The notes beneath the pieces were generated by a model that saw nothing but the letters and a program-made list of their open reading frames with translations, had not been told where the DNA came from and did not search any database. A program made the position numbers and the translations under genes. Below, piece by piece: positions 13,401-17,656 of a stretch of DNA of 53,583 nt (within the stretch, counting starts at the first letter, position 1; every line of letters begins with the position of its first letter). This DNA is from UBA6168 sp964573725 (GTDB lineage: Bacteria; Bacteroidota; Bacteroidia; Chitinophagales; Saprospiraceae): assembly GCA_964573725.1 (NCBI GenBank), contig CAZNLJ010000034.1, positions 1-53,583 on the forward strand, read 5' to 3'.

Positions 13401-14298
13401 TATTCACCCAAATGTTTCCCGCCTCAATGGTTAAGGCACCGCTGGCTAAATAACCTTCTACAACAGATGCATTGATATTAACCGGGCTGGTAAGGGTGGT
13501 AATCACCCCGTTGCTATACGCCCAAGTACTGTTCAAGGCATCTCCGCCCGAAGCCACAAGGGTGAGATCGCCTGTACTTGCTGCGACAATGTACATGGCA
13601 TATTCACTTCCGCCGGTTGCATTCAATACCGGTGTGAAATTAGTGGTGTTCTCATCCACTGCTGTACGAGTATTATCCGTACCTCCTGCGAGGGCGGTAA
13701 GGCCGGTACTGTTGATAGCCGGTCCGCTGTAGCGTTTGGTAATCCCATTGGGTGCGCTTACCGATCCACTCGCCCCTACTTTTATATCCCCTCCGGTTAA
13801 TGAGCCGATGGCTGCACGCTTTCCGGCATTCCATACGATGGCACCCGTATAGCCGGTTGCGGTGGTTGTATTTGAAGAGGTAGAGATAGGCTGATTCAAT
13901 TGAATATCACCACTGAGTGTTTCAATGAGAATATCGCCTGTAGACGTAATACCAGTCGGATTGACCGAGCCGATCTCCAAACCACCGCTGGCATCCACAA
14001 AACTCAGGTTGCCGAGCGGATCGGTATTGTTACCACCAGCGAGGGTGATGACATTATTGCCGGTATGGGTGAGGGTAAAATTTCCCGTGCCATGTAGACC
14101 AAGGCTATTGGCGGTAAGGGCTGCGGTTTGCGCGACATTGCCTGAGGCGTGGAGATTGATATCCGCATCGGTCGCCGTAATGGCGGCATTGAGTTCCAAA
14201 GCACCTCCGTAAAGCGTATGGAAAACCAACAAGACGAAAAGCGTAAGGGAAAATCTAAGAATAGACTGATTCATATCGTTGTTCGTTGACTTATTCAT
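1..14298 (-). CDS. Giant repetitive surface adhesin-like protein (3' end beyond window)
   Basis: One frame stays open from ATG 14298 (alternative in-frame ATG 14274) to the window edge, giving at least 4,758 codons. The N-terminus has a hydrophobic signal segment rich in Leu/Val/Phe. Residues about 40-4280 are Gly/Ser/Thr/Asn-rich modules built on phrases such as TAQTIAGPISVYGG (about ten copies), ITTSGGDI and SGGGNITL, which suggests a beta-helical or filamentous-haemagglutinin-like fold. From about residue 4280 (nt 1450 leftward) the protein changes to two near-identical Ig/PKD-like repeats flanking at least two SprB-type repeats (for example VTCPGDDNGS ... YTVTVTD). SprB repeats are known from gliding adhesins secreted by the type IX system. 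Any sorting domain would lie outside the window. The beta-strand part has visibly lower GC than the neighbouring genes. A small secreted protein gene sits 66 bases upstream, probably in the same operon. The role in adhesion is inferred. Confidence 0.9.
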   Translation of the reverse strand, partial: MNKSTNNDMNQSILRFSLTLFVLLVFHTLYGGALELNAAITATDADINLHASGNVAQTAALTANSLGLHGTGNFTLTHTGNNVITLAGGNNTDPLGNLSFVDASGGLEIGSVNPTGITSTGDILIETLSGDIQLNQPISTSSNTTTATGYTGAIVWNAGKRAAIGSLTGGDIKVGASGSVSAPNGITKRYSGPAINSTGLTALAGGTDNTRTAVDENTTNFTPVLNATGGSEYAMYIVAASTGDLTLVASGGDALNSTWAYSNGVITTLTSPVNINASVVEGYLASGALTIEAGNIWVNTNVNSTSANALTLKASGNVNLSNTYSITTAGGAVTFWADSDGSGAGYVQIGSSTAITTVGGNITLGGGSDIATGYARGAATVDKETEPVFDLYISGVHLKNGASLSSGGGNITLRGQNYTSSASTLDFGVMGHNATLDAGSGKIAITGKASGSGSSNTQAISVYGNGWTIRSSNSDADAIVLNGDASAYNGTNTSLGINFSGNIESTGGGGILIFGKSGTASGVDVPVSIHGSVLGDAGTITITGENNVSTETGINIAGALTVGYKASTNVTASTSNIILKSDNTVFNSATNLNTTGAVSLLPLDASSSFGVAQTIGSNMVLASGVSGLTIGKEGNTADVTLTSAQTIAGPISVYGNSVRVEQSLTSTGTNTPIRIVSQGVGTSGLTHGFIGLSSSKNITTSGGDIILWSNAQNITSGQANNEIVLGGTNTLSTSGGKIVFAGGLDDGSNGGTASDGIPDGYAYRGSYVGAAINIGTNTTLNSGGGEIIIRGRQNGSDYGVGFRSNLLINSGTGTITIDGQNAGNHAIDLADGNYAITSASTAATAITISGTTTTAHAGIVASFNAGSGHSLIQTTGASGGGIVLQGINSGTAVQGLWLGNNDAASTLQIISNAGDISLVTSGNTAITNYNVYLGNRLNASAIQGITPEATSAAGNILIQTGGFSFGGTHGLTVSTTGTLAVEPYATSFLSAISWPLSNFSLSGNETGLRLGKSGNTANITTTTAQTIAGPISIYGGVVTVNQNLTSTASGADILLQANNNIVLAASRTIETNAGDIIFRSNAGGTPLPSEHAIRLNSGSSLLSNGGNITLGGNYDGTEGAGLYAATNRIGGRAAMYLEDITITASGGDIKLYGRCVSSYDDGILFYGNITTTGIGTIGIYGDAFGGYNGTYFGGVTVWSTTNIITDDGNVTLRGVLTDIQSTSTAALNFYRQNYSSGSQNYHISILSKTGDIEISGDEGTTGAAGINHSSWGNVYVGSPGDASWIASGNVQLIYSRYAAAVATGVRVRTTGDVSYEPKGASFTSAQTIPVSANNILAQDASSLTIGKPGNTANITIGQAQTIAGDFTLYGGALALNAAITATNADINLHASGNVTQTAALTANRLGLHGTGNFTLTNTGNNVITLAGGNNTDSLGNLSFLDASGGLEIGSVNPDGITSTGNILIETLTGDIQLNQPISTSSNTTTATGYTGAIVLNAGKNAAIGSFTGGDIKVGASGSVSAPNGITKLYSGTDFNSTGLTSLIGGIVNTRTAVDENTTNFTPVLSATGGSEYAMYRLAEGNGDLTIVASGGDALNSTWIFDNGAIRTIGSPVNVNASDVVSYLSSGDLSIEAGSITVNADIISATGNDLTLKSKGYISTLDGKTIQTDAGNIIYWADSDGDGSGYINVDGNVTLDTRTAADRTADNISTATGGGQIVLAGGATGTNGIPTGFAAANTNTNPGIKIGHITDNLNGVTFYSGGGAITIKGKSTGTAGTLSNYGGRGVFVSFMNTINAGTGTIAITGEAQSMHGIEIGSSFNNPGFSAANSWNIIQAAGGTANDPAITLNGSTGNANEWGILMGWHSGSSGNEKTLLQATGAGGISLTASNSGGTNGLRANSSAFLSATGAIAIITGTGDLYTNATGRTIGDTFFGACSTCSYSAVSSSTADVTFTFDNFSLTAGTSRVNTTGQVVVESFSDSFTAAISFPNARLVLDSGISGLRIGKAGNNANLTIASALTVAGPISAYGNLLTVQQDIASTLQNAPITLVSHGAGTGNNNGQIDLNNNVDITTEGGDIILWSNAANRTSGIANNEIILAGTNILSSKGGKIVLAGGLDDGANGGTAADGIPDGFAYRGGNIGEAVDIRSNITLDSDGGEIIIRGEQNGSAEGVGSDNTLTISNAGPITILGKNTTNISVRLGTSNITSTTTDAPVSILGTTHLRNGGLISITTQGGDVVLASNIDAADNTTNGYVNLRSGLSITTNGGDITIGGGNPNGTDYAFGSSAEDWAEGVRLDLNTTLNSGNGNISIKGKSYNRGVQSLFGAAAVGFYNVANGTINSGTGTILIDGYSQTSVSQYASGIVFSNATPFTIQSANGTSNAIILNGFASGASGFVYGIETKGSNTLNVLATATGGGITLNTGNSIANWYDAVFRGPTNILAVDGPISIKGGQLGGVANGRFYTANTMALGSKASTDIETSSSDLLIEFDRVDFASTKPQIATTGSVTWQPNDASFGATQLTSDFQWNQNSQNMTALTIGKAGNTTTITHQTNPITVAGPVTIHSGALAINAALTATNDVISLFASGNVTQTAVLTADDLSLNGTGNFTLQNSANDVATLAGGESGTRLGNVAYRDANALEIGTVGTLNGIFASETVLAETENGNLTLSQNLNTTSTSDDALILNAGRASAAGTLAGGDIIISGSPTLSYGSGGRAKLFSGFEPNSTGLTALVGAANTRSGFDETSDLSSAGLVDDNSYAIYRVATGTGDLTIVASGGDAEGTTWSYSNGVITTLNNTVNLLNTDLEAKFTNGDVSIEAGKVTFSANVTNSTNNVFKVLSKSHILNTNATTITTQGGDVLLAANVDDATDGESAINGQIRLQSGLTITTNGGDITLGGENNDGSGYAMGQNFNNLPEGIRIDGTVALNSGGGNIEMRGKTPAVGIANNIGGAGIMFYNIATGSINSGTGTILLDGYSQTSVGNAIAGLLWWNLNFGGTFTIESANTTANAITLNGFSSGASGQAYGIETEAFNTLNILATASGGGITVNTGNSIANYYDAVFRGPLNVLAVDGPVALKGGQLGGVANGYLHFANNVYLGSKTSTAVTSSSSDILIEFDRFDFPGGSRFIGTDGAVTWQPNGVTFGMAVNTNFFSWNQNSQTMSGLTIGKSGNTFDVTHNTPITVAGPISMYGGRVSVASNLTSSADGDIFLKAITGAAPDIQINSGVTVAKTGGTGTLTMQGHGRVNQHGTVTATAPGVLNVVLWSDFDNDNDDGGTDMSGSITTNGGHVWLGGSNSNGGSYTWNGLTVGDGPSVGNPGNNFHALDLAGNVTTNGGDFLAWAGTSWGVNGIGTVPGSGNVINTGSGDITLIANQILGQGPLAIGFQTTSVFTLAPNGGAFPSGLNWNPVLGSGHFEFSGAYDYLNIRNIADVGGLVIGRYDGMLDGTDPVVIGNTGDVTINTATSIAGPISVYGGNIGINENLNTSAGSTAGNVFLKASGNVNLANAKSITTSGGDVTFWSDSDGNGAGYAQAGSSTAITSAGGDITLGGGADIATGYALGAATRDAETDNVNFLHISGVHLKNGASLSSGGGTITLRGQNFESSATTIDFGVMGHNVTVDAGSGKISIVGKASGSGASNSQAISAYGNGWTIRSSNPDSDAIVLDGDGSTYNGSVTSLGINFAGTIESTGGGGIQLAGKSGTATGYDHPMDIYGSILANSGTITLTAENNDAIQTGLFLTGATLGFESSSNVTSSTSNIILKSDNTVFNSATNLNTTGAVSLVPLDASASFGVAQTIGSNLVLDAGVTGLTIGKNTNASKVTISSAQSIAGPISVYGGAIAANANLTATGGDIVLDADLGGGGLPTGVDGIKVADNVTIQTLASGDITFIGRSGNGSVSNVMGYNDAAGTVINAAGALSITGYSNSTSNTVTRGFRLSGTYTANDDITLIGQDDTRDDATFSGARITSANGGINLYANTNVGPGLSGGFYTGGTNVLTANNDISLYSDVIYMSSSVIDFNTTGKVNFLPRVGSSAFTAALTVGAGITFDNSITAWTIGDTANTANITIGSAAAIAGPITVYGGNIAVNAALTATNSDINLHASGTVTQSAALTANGLGLHGTGSFTLSNSGNNVVTIAGGDNTRPLGSLHFTDSSGGLTIGSVNPTGITATGDVLIETDTGDIQLMEPIETASATGDVSGYGGAIVLNAGKSSAVAVGTGGNILVSGNGAVSAPNGIVKLYSGTSEGNVGLTDLAGGAANVRIGVDETTSGFDPVLVSPGVYALYRTDVSCAVGNPSAEPEVCIDAAISPVTITTTGATGIGTATGLPAGLTAAWASDVITISGTPTESGTFSYSVPLTGGGCTLDATGTITVKAAPTAAISVAESSGLADNDSTICAGAGVTLTASGGASYNWGSETNPLLVVYPTTTTSYSVTVTASDGCTAAADVTVTVHALPTPVLSKVDPDCPGGMTGQASSSTQSGWSFLWSTGSDSTAIIGLVQGLYTLTVTDDKGCVNVDSVSLVDQTLPINISVNQTDVTCPGDDNGSVTLTVTGGSMSGFSYAWSNGDTVSAISGLAAGNYTVTVTDGGPQMCQALSSVDISEPEFGVQATINVAENSAQSADDGIICQDDSATLTVSASASTGASLTGYLWDNPANSTTDTIQVGTAGTYSVTVTDSKGCTATAAYTLTVTPTNTAGTASSTPTLCINTTLTDITHATTGATGIGTATGLPAGVTAAWSADVITINGTPTESGTFNYTIPLTGG
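2785..3820 (-). repeat. Long internal duplication, copy at 12335-13365
   Basis: About 1.03 kb of the giant gene matches 12335-13365 at a constant offset of about 9,550 bases. Both copies keep the same order of phrases: AGPISVYG, then SFGVAQTIGSN, FNSATNLNTTGAVSL, STGGGGI, GNGWTIRSSN, DFGVMGHN and GVHLKNGASLSSGGG. The DNA itself is clearly alike, so the copies arose by duplication and are not just convergent repeats. Confidence 0.85.
4680..5770 (-). repeat. Long internal duplication, copy at 6560-7620
   Basis: About 1.1 kb matches 6560-7620 at an offset of about 1,870 bases. Shared protein phrases include ANWYDAVFRGP / ANYYDAVFRGP, ILIDGYSQTSV, QLGGVANG and the QNSQ(N/T)M(T/S)xLTIGK stretch. 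Runs of over 20 identical bases occur around 5113-5145 and 6988-7020. Confidence 0.85.
7820..8260 (-). repeat. Internal duplication, copy at 11925-12370
   Basis: About 0.45 kb matches 11925-12370 at an offset of about 4,105 bases. Both encode GGKIVxAGGLDDG, then GTASDGIPDGYAYRG (or a close variant) and GGEIIIRG. The offset differs from the neighbouring duplicated blocks, so this block moved or expanded separately. Confidence 0.8.
9310..10200 (-). repeat. Internal duplication, copy at 13327-14217
   Basis: About 0.9 kb matches 13327-14217 at an offset of about 4,017 bases and includes the N-terminal module of the protein. Both encode NVITLAGGNNTD, LEIGSVNP, GDIQLNQPISTSSNTTTA and ENTTNFTPVL. 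More diverged versions lie at about 5800-6600 and 1450-2080. The module therefore recurs four times and marks the start of each of four super-modules, about 3.6-4.6 kb apart. Confidence 0.85.
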
Positions 14299-14364
14299 AT
14301 CAGGTGATTTGTACTTTAGTTCTAATGGGTTCAAAATCCGGAAACCTTATTTGATTGGCGAGCC

Positions 14365-14802
14365 TTAAGGATAGGTCGCAAGGGATAGGTTACTTCCGGT
14401 TAAGTAGGATTCCCTGACCGAGAGATCCATTTTTGAGGTAGAGCCAATGGATTTGCCATCCTCTTCGATAATTAGGTCATTCCCTCCCGTGGCTGCATTG
14501 ATGGCCTCGATTATAGTGACAGGCACTGTACTTGTACCATCCACGCCCATCGTACCCGTATTCAGCAAATGGTTTTCAATCACCGCAGCTTGAATAAGGG
14601 CGTTTTCGGTAACGGTAAGCTTGTTGCCGGTGATATTCCGGTTGGTCCCCGACGTTCCGGTTTCACCGGTATTCGAGCTGGTCAGGGAGGATACTTGACC
14701 GAACCCTTCCGACCCCGCACCGAGCAGGATGGCAAGCAGGAGGCCGAGCCGGAAAGCCGTTTGCTTGACCGTATGTAGATTTGATGTCTTGCAGGTCATC
14801 AT
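14365..14802 (-). CDS. Small secreted protein upstream of the giant adhesin gene
   Basis: This 145-residue protein is of a type I do not recognise. The first 36 residues form a clear signal peptide: Lys/Arg near the start, a Leu/Ala/Ile-rich core, and a likely cleavage after GFGQ. The mature part is rich in Thr, Asn, Gly and Ser, for example NRNITGNKLTVTENALIQAA and TTIIEAINAATGG-like stretches. This composition resembles the repeat modules of the giant protein downstream. There are no cysteines in the mature region and no T9SS tail. It ends 66 bases before the giant gene on the same strand, so co-transcription is likely. Possible roles are a surface partner or a relic of an N-terminal module; both are guesses. 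I found no clear promoter upstream. Confidence 0.65.
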   Translation of the reverse strand: MMTCKTSNLHTVKQTAFRLGLLLAILLGAGSEGFGQVSSLTSSNTGETGTSGTNRNITGNKLTVTENALIQAAVIENHLLNTGTMGVDGTSTVPVTIIEAINAATGGNDLIIEEDGKSIGSTSKMDLSVRESYLTGSNLSLATYP

Positions 14803-16129
14803 ATTTTTGGTTTCTTTTCGTAATCGGGATCATTCACTTGATTCGGACATCGTTTGCCCGCCGGATCAAGGTGTGCATGGATGGCTTCGCTTTCCGGTTG
14901 ACACTTACCGCTTCTTTCCGGACTTTCGCCGCCTGCCGGTGGCACAGGACCCGACGGAACCGGGTGGCTCCACCATCGGAATCTGCCCCGGCAAAGTGGA
15001 CTTGTATATTCCGGGGATCCGCATGACCGTCGGCGGGAACCCGCAGGCCGTCTCGTCGACGGCATGCCATACGGTCGGTATGGCTGGTAACTAGGTTGGG
15101 AGGGATGATTGCCGGGCCGGCGGATGCCATTTGCTCGGCTTTTCCTTTGGATGTATCAGCAGGTGCCGGAAATTCCGGACCGGTGGTGGTTCGCATCGTA
15201 CGGATGCCGAACCGGAAGGCTTGAAGCGCGTGAGGCCGGGTCCGAATGACCCGGTAATCGCATGTCGATTTCTCATGTTTGTTCGGACCGGGCAGTTTTC
15301 AATGGTTTTGGCTGCTGGTTGCGACGGAACCATCCGGGGATGGAGGCAACTGCATCCTACTGCCAAAGCGGTTGCACGGCGGCTATTGATTAGCGAGCAG
15401 TTAAGGATAAGAACCTGTTAACAAAACTCATACTATACCGCCTTTCGACACTTTTTAACAAGGTTCCATTTCTTAACAAGCATGTTCCATTTCTATTTTC
15501 GGCTTAAACAATGGAACAATTCCCGGATTTTTATCCCGGCACTCCGCCCCGGCAGGCCCTGCCTGCCAAATTCCGGCACATGGCATCGGATCTGTTGCCG
15601 GGAAGGCCGCAGGCCGGGAATCTTTTTTTGGGAATGAGGACCTGCAGCCGCACTTGCACACGAATTGCTGCGCCATGGCCGGCAAGCTCGAGATATGTGG
15701 CTTTCCAAATATATATGGATGCGTGTCCGGATTGGTGCAGGGTTGTTGCGGACGCAGCCGCTTGATGACGATGGGGATCGGCCCCGCTTATCCGGCCGTA
15801 CCGGCTTTCTTATTCCTTCGTGAGGGGCATGGCTGAAGGAGATGCCGATCTACGTAGCCAGTATGCGGGAATCCGTTGCCACCGAACTGCGGCCGCCGAG
15901 GTATGGGGGATTCGGCTTAATAGGCCTTCCGGATCCTTCCTAAATCCTTTCCTGTCCCCGCTCCGAGCGGCGGCAGGAAAGGATTCCGCCATGCCCCCCC
16001 CATCCGGGACTCTTGCCGGCCCCCTCGTGGATGCACAGGGAGGAAACCGGCATACCGGTAAGCCCGGAATTCATAGGGTCCGTTTCCTGAATACGAGCGG
16101 TCGGACGGCGTCCGGCTCATCCTCCGCAA
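14803..16129. other. Long stretch without convincing genes
   Basis: Only short frames with unnatural composition (runs of Arg, Pro, Gly) are found here on either strand. An AT-rich patch lies at 15410-15530. In it TTAACAAG-GTTCCATTTC (15455-15472) is followed by TTAACAAGCAT-GTTCCATTTC (15473-15493), with an inverted ATGGAAC nearby (about 15510). These look like binding-site repeats or remnants. The rest is ordinary GC-rich sequence and may be decayed coding sequence. Confidence 0.5.
15943..15985. repeat. Perfect 12-bp inverted repeat
   Basis: AATCCTTTCCTG (15943-15954) pairs perfectly with CAGGAAAGGATT (15974-15985) across a 19-base loop. There is no T-run on either side, so it is not a standard terminator. 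It is the first of several strong hairpins between 15.9 and 16.7 kb. Confidence 0.75.
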
Positions 16130-16303
16130 CTCGACACTACGAGATCATCAATTATAATATCCTGATTTTCAAAATTTTTTAGTGCTTGTGCTTGCCCATG
16201 TGCCGCATCCTGCCTGGGAAAGGGCGCGGGGCTGCGTCCCGCGCCCTAAAAAAGTATTTCAGGGCGGTCGGCGTTGCGCCCAAGCGCACCGCCGGCCGCC
16301 CTG
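16130..16303 (+). repeat. Structured intergenic element, copy A (copy B at about 53215-53360)
   Basis: About 130-150 bases here align with 53215-53360: an AT-rich block with GATTTTCAAA, then a 10-bp hairpin stem, then a TATTTCAGGG/TTATTCAGGG block. In copy A the stem is AGGGCGCGGG (16221-16230) with CCCGCGCCCT (16238-16247). A second hairpin follows at once: 14 pairs (16260-16273 with 16290-16303) including one T-G pair, plus an inner 5-bp stem. Neither hairpin has a downstream T-run on the plus strand. The plus-strand call rests on the wobble pairs and is tentative. Confidence 0.6.
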
Positions 16304-16470
16304 ACCAAAAGGCGGGAAGCGCCGTAAAGATCCTTTGGTTATGAGCAGCCTACGTTTTTTATTCAATCATAATAGTCTTGTAATCTATATATTAGATTCG
16401 ATTCTTGCGGCACGAAAGATGAGGTCCAGCCATGGTCGGGCGGTATGTAGCTGCTATCGAAGCGGAGGAA

Positions 16471-16500
16471 TAAAAAAAGCGCAGGACGAATCCTGCGCTC
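16471..16500 (-). terminator. Rho-independent terminator, minus strand
   Basis: On the minus strand the stem AGCGCAGGA, loop TTCG and stem TCCTGCGCT (16499-16478) are followed by a run of T (16477-16472). The stem has nine perfect GC-rich pairs and a stable tetraloop. It lies downstream of the pseudogene at 16623-17194 and matches in position a hairpin downstream of the related gene at the right edge. Confidence 0.85.
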
Positions 16501-16622
16501 GAAATTGAATGGGTAAGGAACATGTAGGTATTGCCTGGGCGTAGACCGGAACACCGGCTTGGCTCCCCAGTCGTTTCCGCTGTTTCCTACACCTATCCTA
16601 TATGGGTTGCCTGGACCTCATT

Positions 16623-17194
16623 TCAACAACCAAAGTCAGGAGAATGCGTAACCGGAAGAAATTCGCATTCTCCTGTCCAAATAGGATTGCCGGATCGGTA
16701 GGGAATGACCGACAACATCGCCAGCGGCTCCATGGTCACCTCGCTTCCCTCCTTAACGAGCAGGGTGCGGCCGACGGCATACACGCCGGACTACTCGGAA
16801 CCCGGAGTCAGGATGCCGGTCCGGGTGGCGTTGGTACATTCCAACGAAGAAATGGCTCTGAAACACCTGAGCGGTGTCCAGTTCGGCACGGAGGGTGTAC
16901 CCCGATTGATTTCCAAATATTTGGAGCTCAAATCATACAACATCAAGCCTTCCGCCGGCCGGGCGACGGCGTCCTGCCGGACAGTGCCCATCCGTGGAAA
17001 CAAGACTCTCCGGTTCGTCCCCCTGGATCCCCCGGATGTCAAATACCGCCGACAACCGTTCGGACGGACAAGTTCGGCTCGGCACCGAAGCACCATAACA
17101 GGACGACCATCGTGGTAACCAGGGTCAGTCCCCATGGCTGCCGGCCGTAGGAACTTCGCGCCTGGATTTGCTGGTGTGTGGGTCTTTTTATCAT
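16623..17194 (-). pseudogene. Remnant of a secreted surface protein gene
   Basis: The N-terminus is still readable. ATG 17194 opens a 51-codon frame with a signal-peptide-like segment (WGLTLVTTMVVLLWCFGAEP) that ends in TGA. The C-terminus reads in another frame: an in-frame TAG at 16793-16791, then GVYAVGRTLLVKEGSEVTM and a VIPY end at 16698. This is nearly the same as the tail of the gene at the right edge (GVNAVGRTLLVAEGSEVTM ... IIPY). The stop after IPY is also lost, and reading continues to TGA at 16623. The tail resembles the coathanger-stack type endings of Bacteroidota surface proteins. At least one frameshift and two stops make it non-functional, and most of the middle is missing. 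Confidence 0.7.
16637..16675. repeat. Perfect 12-bp inverted repeat
   Basis: CAGGAGAATGCG (16637-16648) pairs with CGCATTCTCCTG (16664-16675) around a 15-base loop. The repeat sits in about 170 bases that have no counterpart in the right-edge copy. It could be an insertion or the trace of a small palindromic element. Confidence 0.7.
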
Positions 17195-17656
17195 GATTAC
17201 TTCTGATTTTAAGTAAAGAAAAACAATCGCTGAAAGCCGGATCGATACACCGCTCCTCGCCGGTAAAGGGCAAAAAATGGCTGTTCCCGGGAAGTACCTA
17301 CCCCGGAGATACCCATGCCGCTTGCTTGTAAAACGCTGGTCGACGGAAAATGAAAAACGGAATGTCCCGATGGAAGCCGTACTTGATTCCGTTCCGCAAA
17401 TCTTGCTACCCCATACCGGGAGACAAAATTTCTTATGGGGACAAAAAGGTGCCTACCTCATTTTTCTTCTTCCCGATCGGCAATGGAACCTCAAACAAAG
17501 GGACAACAAGGGGACAACCGGAGGAGAACCGGGGAATATCATGCAGAAAAAGCGGAACAACCGGGCCATGGACCGCAGGTGCCGGTACTGGACCCGTGAC
17601 TGCACCGAGAGGTCGCCGAAGACGAATGCCCCCGGATAACGGAAGCCGTCCCGCAT
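17195..17656. other. Gap downstream of the hydroxyproline permease
   Basis: There is no credible gene on either strand. A short AT-rich patch at 17195-17225 precedes the pseudogene start and may have held its promoter, but no TAnnTTTG box is seen. No clear terminator follows the permease gene. Confidence 0.5.

Noticed and set aside
14834..15196. Minus-strand 120-codon frame upstream of the small secreted protein
   Set aside because: It is Arg/Pro-rich with no signal, motif or start context, and overlaps equally poor frames on the other strand.
17453..17656. Minus-strand 67-codon frame directly after the permease stop
   Set aside because: Composition is unnatural (Arg/Phe/Ser runs). It is likely chance read-on of the downstream region.
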